64,000 nt of DNA from Streptomyces sp. Je 1-79 (GCF_025195125.1 NZ_JAMGSL010000002.1:248001-312000), one strand, 5' to 3'. Shown: positions 28,547-36,461, numbered from the stretch's first letter. Notes: generated by a model not told the origin, from the sequence alone. Numbers and translations: made by a program.

Positions 28547-28972
28547 TCAGTTCTCGCGCATCCAGGCGAGCATGGTCCGCGACTCGCGCAGTCGCCAGCC
28601 CGCCGGCGTCCGCACCGCGGTGCAGGCCAGTCGCAGGCCGCTCGACAGGTGGGGCGCCCGGCCGTCGCGGTAGAAGTACACGAGCGAGTTCGCCGAGGCG
28701 GTCGCCTCGTCGCCGTCGACGTCCACCAGCAGGTCGGTGGTCACGTGCTGGGTCTGCTCCCCTTCGACCTCGGCCTGGCGCATGAAGCCGACGACCTTGT
28801 CGATGCCGCGGATCTCGCCCGAGCGCGGCGAGTGCACCACCACGTCCTCGGTGAAGACGGTGTCCGCGTCCCCCCAGCGCTTCTCGTCGAGCAGGCGCGC
28901 GAAGCGGGCGAACAGGTCGGCGATCTCGATGCGGTCGACGACGCGGTCGACGACCGGAGCATGCGTGGACAT
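28547..28972 (-). CDS. SnoaL/NTF2-like family protein
   Basis: 141 aa, the size of one NTF2-like barrel. VVDRIEIADLFARFARLLDEKRWGDADTVF followed by HVTTDLLVDVDGDEATASANSLVYFY fits SnoaL-4-type proteins, which are small-molecule-binding or isomerase/cyclase-like. It is divergent from the marR gene; three matching palindromes lie between the two starts, so it is probably the regulated target. Substrate unknown. Confidence 0.85.
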   Translation of the reverse strand: MSTHAPVVDRVVDRIEIADLFARFARLLDEKRWGDADTVFTEDVVVHSPRSGEIRGIDKVVGFMRQAEVEGEQTQHVTTDLLVDVDGDEATASANSLVYFYRDGRAPHLSSGLRLACTAVRTPAGWRLRESRTMLAWMREN

Positions 28973-28989
28973 GGCTACATCCCTTTTCG

Positions 28990-29045
28990 TTGGTGAGCCC
29001 AACATTGGCGACGCCAACTGTACAGAAATTCATTGGGCGCGCCAA
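28990..29045. promoter_or_regulatory. Three TTGG-N5-CCAA operators between snoaL-like and marR genes
   Basis: Palindromic 13-mers TTGGTGAGCCCAA (28990-29002), TTGGCGACGCCAA (29005-29017) and TTGGGCGCGCCAA (29033-29045) share TTGG-N5-CCAA. They fill the 91-bp divergent gap, as expected for sites of the adjacent MarR protein controlling both genes. Confidence 0.7.
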
Positions 29046-29063
29046 CGATGTATCGTGGCCGGC

Positions 29064-29504
29064 GTGGAAGAGACCCCCGCGCACATGAGCGCGAAGCCGA
29101 GCTGGCTGCTCACCCAGGCGGCGGTGCACGCCCACCGGTTGGCGTCCGAGGGCTTCGGCAAGGTGGGCGGGCGCGGGTACCACTACCGGATCCTGGCCGC
29201 GCTGGAGGAGTTCGGGGTCGCCAGCCAGGCCGAACTCGGCCGCCGGTGCAGCATGGACCGCAGCGACGTCGTGGCGGCGATCAACGAACTGGCCGAGCAG
29301 GGCTGCGTCGAGCGAACGCCGGACCCGGACGACCGCAGGCGCAACAGGGTGATCCTCACCGCGGCGGGCCACCGGCAGCTGCGACGCATGGAGCAGGAAC
29401 TCGACAGGGTGCAGGACGAACTGCTCGAACCGCTCTCGGCCGAGGACAGGCAGACCCTGACCCATCTGCTCACCCGACTGCTCACCCACCACCAGCGGGG
29501 CTAG
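29064..29504 (+). CDS. MarR family transcriptional regulator
   Basis: 146 aa from GTG 29064; ATG 29085 is an alternative. The winged helix is clear: YHYRILAALEEFGVASQAELGRRCSMDRSDVVAAINELAEQGCV, then the wing signature PDDRRRNRVILTAAG. It probably represses itself and the divergent SnoaL-like gene through the palindromes in the gap, with a small aromatic or lipophilic ligand as inducer (family knowledge). Its TAG stop lies within the flanking CTAG of the small mobile element. Confidence 0.9.
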   Translation: MEETPAHMSAKPSWLLTQAAVHAHRLASEGFGKVGGRGYHYRILAALEEFGVASQAELGRRCSMDRSDVVAAINELAEQGCVERTPDPDDRRRNRVILTAAGHRQLRRMEQELDRVQDELLEPLSAEDRQTLTHLLTRLLTHHQRG

Positions 29505-29711
29505 GGCGTGTTTCGAAAGTAGCGTCGTCCGCCCGAAGGGCGGGGCCGGGGGCGTCTGGTGCGTGCGATCGCAAGGCGGAGGGAGGAGAGCGCAGCGGGC
29601 TGCGCCGACGACCGACAACGCGGCGTGGGGGCACCTCCCGTGCCCGAAGGGCTACGGGGGAGTGCGTGCCAGGCGTTCCCGGCCAGACGGGACTTTCGAA
29701 ACACGCCCTAG
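29501..29711. mobile_element. MITE-like element, 20-bp perfect terminal inverted repeats
   Basis: CTAGGGCGTGTTTCGAAAGT (29501-29520) and its exact reverse complement (29692-29711) bound a 211-bp segment with no protein-coding capacity. CTAG at both ends is best read as a duplicated target, giving a 203-bp element with 16-bp termini. CTAG is very rare in Streptomyces and is a target of some IS5-type elements. The interior has further short inverted repeats. Movement would need a transposase encoded elsewhere. Confidence 0.8.
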
Positions 29712-29739
29712 ACCCGCCCACCTATGACCCGGCGGCTCG

Positions 29740-30375
29740 CTAGGTCATACGGACGACGAGGTCGGCGCGGTCGCGGCCGCGGGCGACGAGGCGCGCGTTG
29801 GACTCGTCGGAGTCGCGCACCCAGCGCTCGGCATGCGCCCGGTCCTTGCCGAAGCGGACGTGCCGCTCGACGAGCCGTGGCACGCGGCGCCGGTCGTCGA
29901 GCTCCAGGAACCACGCCTCGTCGAGCAGCGGCAGGACGGCGGCCCACGGACCCTCGTCGTGGAGCAGGTAGTTGCCCTCGGTGACGACGAGGGGGACATC
30001 GGGCCCGACCGGGATCGCACCGGCGACGGGCTCCTCCAGAGCGCGGTCGAAGGCGGGGGCGTAGACCGTGGTGCCGGGCTCGGGGGCGCGGAGGCGGGCG
30101 AGCAGCACGGCGTACCCGGCGGCGTCGAAGGTGTCCGGCGCACCCTTGCGCTCCGCGCGTCCCAGCCGCTCCAGCTCCGCCTGCGCGAGATGGAAGCCGT
30201 CCATCGGGACGAGGGCGGCGAGGCCGTCGAGCCGGGCGACGAGGCGGGCCGCGAGCGTGGACTTCCCGGCCCCCGGCGCCCCGGCGAGGCCCAGGATCCG
30301 CCGCCGGCCGGGAACGGCGAGGAGCCGGGCGCGGTCGGTGAGTTCGGCGAGCGGCTGGGCGTCCATGCGGTGCAT
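29740..30375 (-). CDS. P-loop nucleoside/nucleotide kinase family protein
   Basis: 211 aa from ATG 30375 (MHRMDAQPLAEL). Walker A is GLAGAPGAGKST, followed by LVPMDGFHLAQAELER and VVTEGNYLLHDEGPW, the signature of the phosphoribulokinase/uridine kinase-like family (compare pantothenate or fructose kinases of this fold). Substrate unknown. An ATG at 30405 would leave only 17 bp to the divergent VOC start, so the inner start is preferred. The mobile element lies just downstream of its stop. Confidence 0.82.
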   Translation of the reverse strand: MHRMDAQPLAELTDRARLLAVPGRRRILGLAGAPGAGKSTLAARLVARLDGLAALVPMDGFHLAQAELERLGRAERKGAPDTFDAAGYAVLLARLRAPEPGTTVYAPAFDRALEEPVAGAIPVGPDVPLVVTEGNYLLHDEGPWAAVLPLLDEAWFLELDDRRRVPRLVERHVRFGKDRAHAERWVRDSDESNARLVARGRDRADLVVRMT

Positions 30376-30422
30376 TGTCGCACCGCGTGGCGCCCTGATG
30401 GTCATACGTATAACCTTGAGGT

Positions 30423-30824
30423 ATGTCCCTCATCGCCCTTGTCACCCTTGTCGTCCGTGACTACGACGAGGCGCTCGCCTTCTACACGGGCGCCCTCGGC
30501 TTCGACCTCGTCGAGGACACCGCCCGCGACGACGGCTCCCGCTGGATCGTGGTCCGCCCCGCCGCGGGCCCCGACGGCGCCTCCGGCACGAGCCTGCTCC
30601 TGGCCCGCGCGAAGAGCCCGGAGGAGGAGTCCGCCGTGGGCCGCCAGACGGGCGGCCGGGTCGGCTTCTTCCTCCACACCGACGACTTCACCCGCGACCA
30701 CACCCGCATGACCGCCGCGGGCGTCCACTTCCTGGAGGAGCCGCGCCGCGAGCCGTACGGCACGGTGGCCGTCTTCGAGGACCTCTACGGCAACCGCTGG
30801 GACCTCCTGGAGCCTGCGGTCTGA
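30423..30824 (+). CDS. VOC (glyoxalase/bleomycin resistance) family protein
   Basis: 133 aa, one VOC unit of two beta-alpha-beta-beta-beta modules: VTLVVRDYDEALAFYTGALGF and the C-terminal VAVFEDLYGNRWDLLEP with the metal-site Glu/Asp. Substrate or binding role unknown. Its 3' end overlaps the convergent ATP-binding gene by 40 bp. Confidence 0.88.
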   Translation: MSLIALVTLVVRDYDEALAFYTGALGFDLVEDTARDDGSRWIVVRPAAGPDGASGTSLLLARAKSPEEESAVGRQTGGRVGFFLHTDDFTRDHTRMTAAGVHFLEEPRREPYGTVAVFEDLYGNRWDLLEPAV

Positions 30825-31300
30825 ACGGACGCGGCCCCGGGCGCCGCGGACGCGGCCCCGGGCGCCGTCGTACGGAGGTCGAGTTCGGCGCGGACCGTCT
30901 TGCCGATCGGGAGGCGGGGCCGGACCTCCCAGCGTGAGGCGAGGGCTGCGACGAGGAACAGGCCGCGGCCCGTGTCGGCGAGCGGGTCCGGGGCGCGGAG
31001 GGCGTCGGGGGCGGGCGGGCGGTGTTCGCTGCGGGTGTCGGAGACGTCGATCCGCAGGAGGGCGCCGGGGGTGTACGCGAGCGTCAGCTCGAAGTCGCGG
31101 CCGGGGACGCGACCGTGGGTGACGGCGTTGGCGGCGAGCTCGGCCACGAGGAGCGCGGCGGTGTCCTGCGGGACCTCCCAGTGCCGGAACTGGTGCACGG
31201 CCAGGAGGCGGGCGAGGCGGGCGCCGCGCGGGGTGGAGCTGAAGCGCTGGGTGAACACACGTACGGTGACGGGTTCTTGCCGGGTCCGGGGGGTGGTCAT
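30785..31300 (-). CDS. RsbW-like ATP-binding (HATPase_c) protein
   Basis: 171 aa from ATG 31300. HATPase boxes: N-box LLVAELAANAVTHG, G1 RIDVSDTR, G2 ADTGRGLFLV. This is the GHKL anti-sigma-factor/serine kinase-like class that is very abundant in Streptomyces. It lies divergent from a DUF5753 regulator followed by a DUF397 protein, the same trio seen at whiJ and abaA loci, so it probably belongs to that regulatory set. The C-terminal 20 residues are a duplicated APGAAS stretch. Confidence 0.87.
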   Translation of the reverse strand: MTTPRTRQEPVTVRVFTQRFSSTPRGARLARLLAVHQFRHWEVPQDTAALLVAELAANAVTHGRVPGRDFELTLAYTPGALLRIDVSDTRSEHRPPAPDALRAPDPLADTGRGLFLVAALASRWEVRPRLPIGKTVRAELDLRTTAPGAASAAPGAASVQTAGSRRSQRLP

Positions 31301-31445
31301 GTGATCAATGTGGCGAGGCCGGGGGCGGGATGCCAGGTCAGCCACCCGTACGCTGAGTGAGCGTACGGGTCCGGAGGGTGGACAGTACCGGTGACGGCCC
31401 GTGAGCATGGCCCCGTCGGGTGTGGGGGCACGGGAGGTGTACGGG

Positions 31446-32279
31446 ATGACGGACGGGTACCCGAGTGGCGGAGAGCCCGAGGTGTCGGACAGCTTGAAGT
31501 CCTTCGGGGAGGTGGTCAAGACCTTCCGCAAGCGGGTGCGGCTCACGCAGGAGGAGTTCGCGCCGCGAGTGCGGTACTCCCTGCCCACGGTCGCCTCGAT
31601 CGAGCAGGGCCGGCGCTTCCCGCCCTCGGACTTCGTGGACCGGGCGGAGGACGTGCTGGACGCGTTCGGTGTCCTGCGGGCGGCGGCGAAGCACCTGTCG
31701 AGGCAGCCGGGGCTGGCGAGTTGGTTCCGCCAGTGGGCGAAGCTGGAGGCGGAGGCACTCAGCCTCTACACGTACGAGAACCGGCTCGTGCCGGGGCTCC
31801 TGCAGACGAAGGCGTACGCGCACGAGCTGTTCGCCGAGCAGCGGCCGCCGCTCGGGGACGAGCAGATCGAGGCGCAGCTCGTCGCCCGGCTGGAACGGAA
31901 GCGGTTACTGACGGAACGGCCGAACACCGCCTACAGCTTCATCGTCGAGCAGCATGTCCTCGAACGGCCCACGGGTGGGGCGGAGGTGACGCGGGAACAG
32001 CTCGACCACCTCCTCGCACTGGCCGAGCGCCGGAACATCGAGGTCCAGGTCATCCCGAAGTCGCTCGGCCATCACGCGGGGCTCGGCGGCCCCATGCAAC
32101 TCCTGGAGACCCCGGACAACCGGTGGTTCGGCTACTGCGAGGGGCAGGAGAGCGGCCAGTTCATCTCCGACTCCAAAGTGGTCAGCATCCTCCAGATGCG
32201 GTATGCCAGGATGCGGTCACAGGCTCTTACCCTGGAAGACTCCCGGAGCCTGTTGCGGCAGATGCGAGGAGCTTCATGA
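31446..32279 (+). CDS. XRE-type regulator with DUF5753 domain (WhiJ-like)
   Basis: 277 aa. HTH at 20-75 (FGEVVKTFRKRVRLTQEEFA) followed by DUF5753 (YENRLVPGLLQTKAYA to HHAGLGGPMQLLE). ATG 31446 follows GGAGGTG by eight bases. The stop overlaps the DUF397 start (ATGA). Codon 154 is TTA (31905-31907), so translation needs the bldA tRNA, and expression is expected late in development. Such pairs act as developmental regulators or as antitoxin-like partners of DUF397 proteins. Confidence 0.92.
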   Translation: MTDGYPSGGEPEVSDSLKSFGEVVKTFRKRVRLTQEEFAPRVRYSLPTVASIEQGRRFPPSDFVDRAEDVLDAFGVLRAAAKHLSRQPGLASWFRQWAKLEAEALSLYTYENRLVPGLLQTKAYAHELFAEQRPPLGDEQIEAQLVARLERKRLLTERPNTAYSFIVEQHVLERPTGGAEVTREQLDHLLALAERRNIEVQVIPKSLGHHAGLGGPMQLLETPDNRWFGYCEGQESGQFISDSKVVSILQMRYARMRSQALTLEDSRSLLRQMRGAS

Positions 32280-32521
32280 GCACCACAGAACTGGCCTGGT
32301 TCAAGAGCAGCTACAGCAGCAGCGGCAGCGGCGACTGCGTCGAAGTCGCGCTCTCCTGGCACAAGTCCAGCTACAGCAGCGGCGGCGACGGCGACTGCGT
32401 GGAGGTCGCCACCTGCCCCACCACCGTGCACGTACGCGACTCCAAGCACCCCCGAGGCCCCCAGCTCGCCCTCGCCCCCACCGCGTGGGCCGCGTTCGTC
32501 CATCACGCGACCCACGCCTGA
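32276..32521 (+). CDS. DUF397 protein with an internally duplicated motif
   Basis: 81 aa. The hallmark W-K/H-SSYS-G-x-G-DCVEVA occurs twice: LAWFKSSYSSSGSGDCVEVA and LSWHKSSYSSGGDGDCVEVA, followed by the normal tail VHVRDSKHPRGPQLALAPTAWAAFV. Typical DUF397 proteins have one copy in about 60 residues. ATG overlaps the upstream TGA by four bases, so it is translated with the DUF5753 regulator and probably binds it. Confidence 0.9.
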   Translation: MSTTELAWFKSSYSSSGSGDCVEVALSWHKSSYSSGGDGDCVEVATCPTTVHVRDSKHPRGPQLALAPTAWAAFVHHATHA

Positions 32522-32556
32522 ACCACCCGGCGGGGCGGGGCGAGCGGAGGGATCGC

Positions 32557-33942
32557 TCAGCGTCTGCCCCGCCGCAGCCATCCCTGGGCCGCGCTGATGT
32601 CGGTCACGTTCGCCTGCCCGCCGCCGACCCGTGGGCGGCTGTGCGGCTGCACGTCCACCAGCCGCGCCCGCCATGGGCCGTCCGCCATCTCCAGGTGGAC
32701 GATGAGCGGGCCCTCGGGCAGCGGCACGGTCTCCCGTCGTCTGCCGATCTCGTTCACCACGTTCTCGTCGGTGGGCAGAGCCGCGGGGTCGTCGTGGCCC
32801 GCCAGTTCGTAGAGGTTGATGATGAGGTTGTCGTCACCGCGGTAGCGGAGGGCGAGATCGGCGATGCCTCCGGTGTGCAGCAGGACGTCCGGGCCGCGGC
32901 ACTCCAGCTCCTCCTCCGTCAGACGCGTCGCCGCGGCCAGCGGCAGCACCTCGATCCGCCAGGGTCCGTCCGCCTTCAGCTGGAGACGCAGCCGCCCGTT
33001 CCCGGGGACCTGGGTGAGGACGCGGCCGCGGAAGTTGTCCTCGGTGCTGTTGACGAGGCTGTCTCCCTCCTTGTTGAACCGCGTCAGCGGCCACAGGCCC
33101 GTGTACCCGTCGCCCTGCACCTGGAGGTCGACCACGACCGGCCCCGGCGGGAGCCCGTTCACGGTGATCACGTCGTTGTCCCGGCCGGTCTGGACGTACG
33201 GCTCGAAGACGGATCCGTACGTCCAGTCCGGCGCCCCGCCCGGCTGCGGCTGCGGGGGTGGCGGCGGTGACGGCGGAGCCGCGACCGTGGGCGGTGGCGC
33301 GGAAGGCGGCGCGAATCCGGGCGCCGGAGGCTGGTACGGAACGGGCCCCTGCGGCGGCGGAACCGGCGCCTGGGGCTGGTACGGAGCCGGCGCCTGGGAA
33401 GGAGCCGCGGGCGGAGGCTGGAACGGGATCGGGGCGGCCTCGGCCTGCGCCGGGGCGTTCTCCGCCACCTCCACGCCGTGGTCCGTCGCCAGGCCCGCCA
33501 GGCCGTTCACATAACCCTGCCCCACCGCACGGAACTTCCAGCCTCCCGCCCGCCGGTACAGCTCCGCCAGCACCATCGCCGTCTCGCCGCCGGCGTCCGT
33601 CACCTCGTACCGCGCGACCGACGTGCCGTCCGGCGCGAACGCCTCCACGGACAGCCCGTGCACGTCCCGCATCGCGCCGGTCTCCGTCGACCCGACCACC
33701 AGCACGCGGACGATCTCCCCCTCGACCGCGGTGAGACCGGCCTCCAGCCACACCGTGCCGCTCTCCTCCCCCAGCAGCCGTACGGCTCCCGAGGGATGGA
33801 CCGGCGCGCCGTGGAACACGATGTCCGCGTCCCCCCGGACCCGCCCCTGCTCCGTCAGCAGCAGGACCGCCACGTCGACTCCGTTCCGCACCGCGATCCG
33901 TAGCGGCACCGTCGGAACGAAGGCATTGCCCCCCTTGATCAT
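32557..33942 (-). CDS. TerD domain protein with proline-rich linker and C-terminal domain
   Basis: 461 aa. Residues 1-160 form a TerD domain (IVFHGAPVHPSGAVRLL; GYVNGLAGLATDHGV), a calcium-binding fold of tellurite-resistance and stress proteins. Residues about 165-255 are a Pro/Gln/Ala linker (PPPAAPSQAPAPYQPQAP). Residues 256-461 form a separate domain (VITVNGLPPGPVVVDLQVQGDGYTGLW) in two similar halves, perhaps binding membranes or partners. No other ter genes adjoin. ATG 33942 gives MIKGGNAFVP, the usual TerD start. Confidence 0.87.
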   Translation of the reverse strand: MIKGGNAFVPTVPLRIAVRNGVDVAVLLLTEQGRVRGDADIVFHGAPVHPSGAVRLLGEESGTVWLEAGLTAVEGEIVRVLVVGSTETGAMRDVHGLSVEAFAPDGTSVARYEVTDAGGETAMVLAELYRRAGGWKFRAVGQGYVNGLAGLATDHGVEVAENAPAQAEAAPIPFQPPPAAPSQAPAPYQPQAPVPPPQGPVPYQPPAPGFAPPSAPPPTVAAPPSPPPPPQPQPGGAPDWTYGSVFEPYVQTGRDNDVITVNGLPPGPVVVDLQVQGDGYTGLWPLTRFNKEGDSLVNSTEDNFRGRVLTQVPGNGRLRLQLKADGPWRIEVLPLAAATRLTEEELECRGPDVLLHTGGIADLALRYRGDDNLIINLYELAGHDDPAALPTDENVVNEIGRRRETVPLPEGPLIVHLEMADGPWRARLVDVQPHSRPRVGGGQANVTDISAAQGWLRRGRR

Positions 33943-34069
33943 TTCCCCTCCCCTGAATCGATCCCAGAATCGATCACTCCTGGATCTTGCGACGATCCGG
34001 GCCCACGCGACAAGCCCTGTGGAAAACGGGTCGGATCCGGCAGACGCGATGTGCCAGGATGCCCTGGCC

Positions 34070-35419
34070 ATGGCTTTCATACGACACATCCGGTCCGCCG
34101 CGCCGCCCACCGCCGTCTCCGCCGGATTCCTCGCCGTGCTGATCGGCGTCACCAGCTCCGTCGCCGTCGTCTTCACGGCGGCCAAGGCGGCAGGAGCCAC
34201 CTCCGCCCAGCTCACCTCGTGGGTCTTCGCCCTCGGCATCGGCATGGGCGTCACCTGCATCGGCCTGTCCCTGCGCCATCGGGCTCCGGTCGTGACGGCC
34301 TGGTCCACCCCCGGCGCCGCCCTGCTCGCCACCGGGCTCCAGGGGGTGACGATGGCTCAGGCGGTCGGCGCCTTCCTGCTGTCCGCCGTCCTCATCGTGA
34401 TCAGCGGGGTCACCGGCTGGTTCGCGCGGATCATGGACCGGATCCCCGTGCCGCTCGCCTCGGCGCTGCTCGCCGGAGTCCTCCTCCAGTTCGGCACCGA
34501 GCTGTTCACGCAGATGGAGCGGAACGGCGCCATCGCCGTCCCCATGTTCCTGGCGTATCTCGGCGGCCGGCGCTGGTTCCCCCGGTACGCGGTCGTCGCC
34601 GCGCTCGCCGTCGGCATCGCGGCCACGGCGTGGCAGGGCTCCTGGAAGCTGGACGGCTTCGCGCTCACGCTCGCCGAACCGTCCTTCGTACGCCCCGAGT
34701 TCGACTGGCAGGTCCTCATCGGCGTGGGCCTGCCGCTCTTCGCCGTGACCATGGCCTCGCAGAACCTGCCGGGGGTCGCCGTCCTGCGCAACGCCGGGTA
34801 CTCCACGCCGGTCTCCCCCCTGCTGACCTGGACGGGCACGGTCAACGCCGTCCTCGCGCCCTTCGGCTGCTTCGGCCTGAACCTGGCCGCGATCACCGCG
34901 GCGATCTGCAGCGGAGAGGCCGCTCACCCGGATCCCAGGAAGCGGTACGTGGCCGGGGTCTGGACGGGCGTCTTCTACCTGCTGGTCGGCCTCTTCGGCG
35001 GAACGGTCGGCTGGCTGCTGACCGCGATGCCGCCGGCGCTGGTCCTGGGCATCGCGGGCATCGGCCTGCTGGGCACGATCGGCTCCTCCCTGACCTCGGC
35101 CCTGCGGGACGACCGCCTCCGCGAGCCGGCCGTGGTCACTCTGCTCGCCACGGCGTCCGGGTTCACGCTCTTCGGTATCGGCTCGACCTTCTGGGGCCTC
35201 CTGGCGGGCGTTCTCACCCTCGCCGTGGGCGACCTCGCACGGCGCAGGACGACCACGGCCACGACCACGACACCGGCACCCGCACCGGCATCGGCACCGG
35301 CACACGAGGGCCTCCGCGGCACGGCACCGGCCTCCGGGGACCGCGAGGCCCCCGAGGACCCCAAGGGCCTCAGAGAGAGCGCGCCAACTCCGCCGCCCGT
35401 GCCAGATGCGCGGCCTTGA
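34070..35419 (+). CDS. benE: Benzoate/H+ symporter BenE family transporter
   Basis: 449 aa with about twelve membrane helices. SAGFLAVLIGVTSSVAVVFTAA at the N-terminus and AVTMASQNLPGVAVLRNAGY match the BenE family. It should import benzoate or a similar aromatic acid by proton symport; no aromatic catabolic genes are nearby. The last 60 residues form a Thr/Pro/Ala-rich cytoplasmic tail. ATG 34070 is used; ATG 34049 is possible. Its 3' end overlaps the convergent oxidoreductase gene by 50 bp. Confidence 0.87.
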   Translation: MAFIRHIRSAAPPTAVSAGFLAVLIGVTSSVAVVFTAAKAAGATSAQLTSWVFALGIGMGVTCIGLSLRHRAPVVTAWSTPGAALLATGLQGVTMAQAVGAFLLSAVLIVISGVTGWFARIMDRIPVPLASALLAGVLLQFGTELFTQMERNGAIAVPMFLAYLGGRRWFPRYAVVAALAVGIAATAWQGSWKLDGFALTLAEPSFVRPEFDWQVLIGVGLPLFAVTMASQNLPGVAVLRNAGYSTPVSPLLTWTGTVNAVLAPFGCFGLNLAAITAAICSGEAAHPDPRKRYVAGVWTGVFYLLVGLFGGTVGWLLTAMPPALVLGIAGIGLLGTIGSSLTSALRDDRLREPAVVTLLATASGFTLFGIGSTFWGLLAGVLTLAVGDLARRRTTTATTTTPAPAPASAPAHEGLRGTAPASGDREAPEDPKGLRESAPTPPPVPDARP

Positions 35420-35960
35420 GGGCCGGCCATTCCGTCTCGTCCGTGGTGGCCGAACCCCCGAGGACGACGAACTCGCTCGTCCTCGCCCGCTCGCCGATCC
35501 GGTCGGTGAGCATGACGGTCCTCATCGCCCCGTAGCAGCCGGACGCGTCGAGCTCGGCGACGTCGTACCCGGCCGTGCAGAGCACCAGCGCCTTCTCGGC
35601 CACCGTGGGAGGCCCGACGGTCTTCCGGGCGAACCCGACCGTCCAGACCCGGTCGAACCAGCCCTTGAGCCGGGCCGGGCAGTCCGCCCACCACACCGGA
35701 TAGAGGAAGACCCACGTGCCGGCGGCGGCGAGGGCGGCCTGCTCGGCGACGACGTCGTCGGGCACGGGCGCGTCGGAACGCAGGCCGGACTCCCGCTCGT
35801 ACTCGGCGCGCGTGAGCTCCGAGCGGAACTCACGCGCGTAGAGGTCGGAGACGGTGTACGTGCGTCCCGCCTCGTCCAGCCCGCGCAGGAACGCGTCGAG
35901 GACCTCGCGCGTGAAGCTCCGCTCACTGGGGTGCGCGTAGACGACGTGTACGTGTGCCAC
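35370..35960 (-). CDS. NAD(P)H-dependent flavodoxin-fold oxidoreductase
   Basis: 196 aa. VHVVYAHPSERSFTREVLDAF and FLYPVWWADCPARLKGWFDRVW are signatures of the NQO/KefF/MdaB-type FMN or FAD quinone reductases. It probably performs two-electron quinone reduction in the cytoplasm. GTG 35960 is preceded by AAGGTGG. It overlaps the end of benE on the other strand. Confidence 0.88.
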   Translation of the reverse strand: MAHVHVVYAHPSERSFTREVLDAFLRGLDEAGRTYTVSDLYAREFRSELTRAEYERESGLRSDAPVPDDVVAEQAALAAAGTWVFLYPVWWADCPARLKGWFDRVWTVGFARKTVGPPTVAEKALVLCTAGYDVAELDASGCYGAMRTVMLTDRIGERARTSEFVVLGGSATTDETEWPALKAAHLARAAELARSL

Positions 35961-36040
35961 ACGTCCACCTTGGATGGGAGGGGAGGAGAAGGGGGACGGC
36001 AAGGGCCCGCCGGGCCCCCGCCGGTGGTCCGGACGGCCGC

Positions 36041-36451
36041 TCAGCCCTCGTCGGGCGTCAGCTTCAGCGAGATGCTGTTGATGCAGTACCGCTGGTCCGT
36101 CGGGGTCGGGTAGCCCTCGCCCTCGAAGACATGGCCCAGGTGCGAACCGCAGCGCGCGCAGCGGACCTCGGTGCGGACCATGCCGTGCGAGCGGTCGGCG
36201 ATCAGCTCGACCGCCGCGCTGTCCTTCGGGTCGTAGAAGGACGGCCAGCCGCAGTGGGACTCGAACTTCTCCGTCGACGTGAAGAGCTCGGAGCCGCACG
36301 CCCGGCAGGAGTAGACGCCCTTCGTCTTCGTGTCCGTGTACTCACCGCGGAACGCGGGCTCGGTGCCCGCCTGCCGCAGGACCTGGTACTCCGCCGGGCT
36401 CAGCTCCGCGCGCCACTGCTCGTCCGGCTTCTCGACCTCGTACGCCGCCAT
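36041..36451 (-). CDS. msrB: Peptide-methionine (R)-S-oxide reductase MsrB
   Basis: 136 aa, full length. Zinc-site pairs CRACGS and CARCGS, substrate motif HCGWPSF, and catalytic Cys in RYCINSISL identify MsrB. It repairs methionine-R-sulfoxide with thioredoxin as donor. ATG 36451 has GAGGAG seven bases upstream. It starts 10 bp after the murC stop, so the two form an operon. Confidence 0.95.
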   Translation of the reverse strand: MAAYEVEKPDEQWRAELSPAEYQVLRQAGTEPAFRGEYTDTKTKGVYSCRACGSELFTSTEKFESHCGWPSFYDPKDSAAVELIADRSHGMVRTEVRCARCGSHLGHVFEGEGYPTPTDQRYCINSISLKLTPDEG

Positions 36452-36461
36452 CACATGCTCC

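Noticed and set aside
29501..29711. A non-coding RNA or simple terminator after marR
   Set aside because: Perfect 20-bp ends 170 bp apart with CTAG on both sides fit an inserted element better than a local hairpin.
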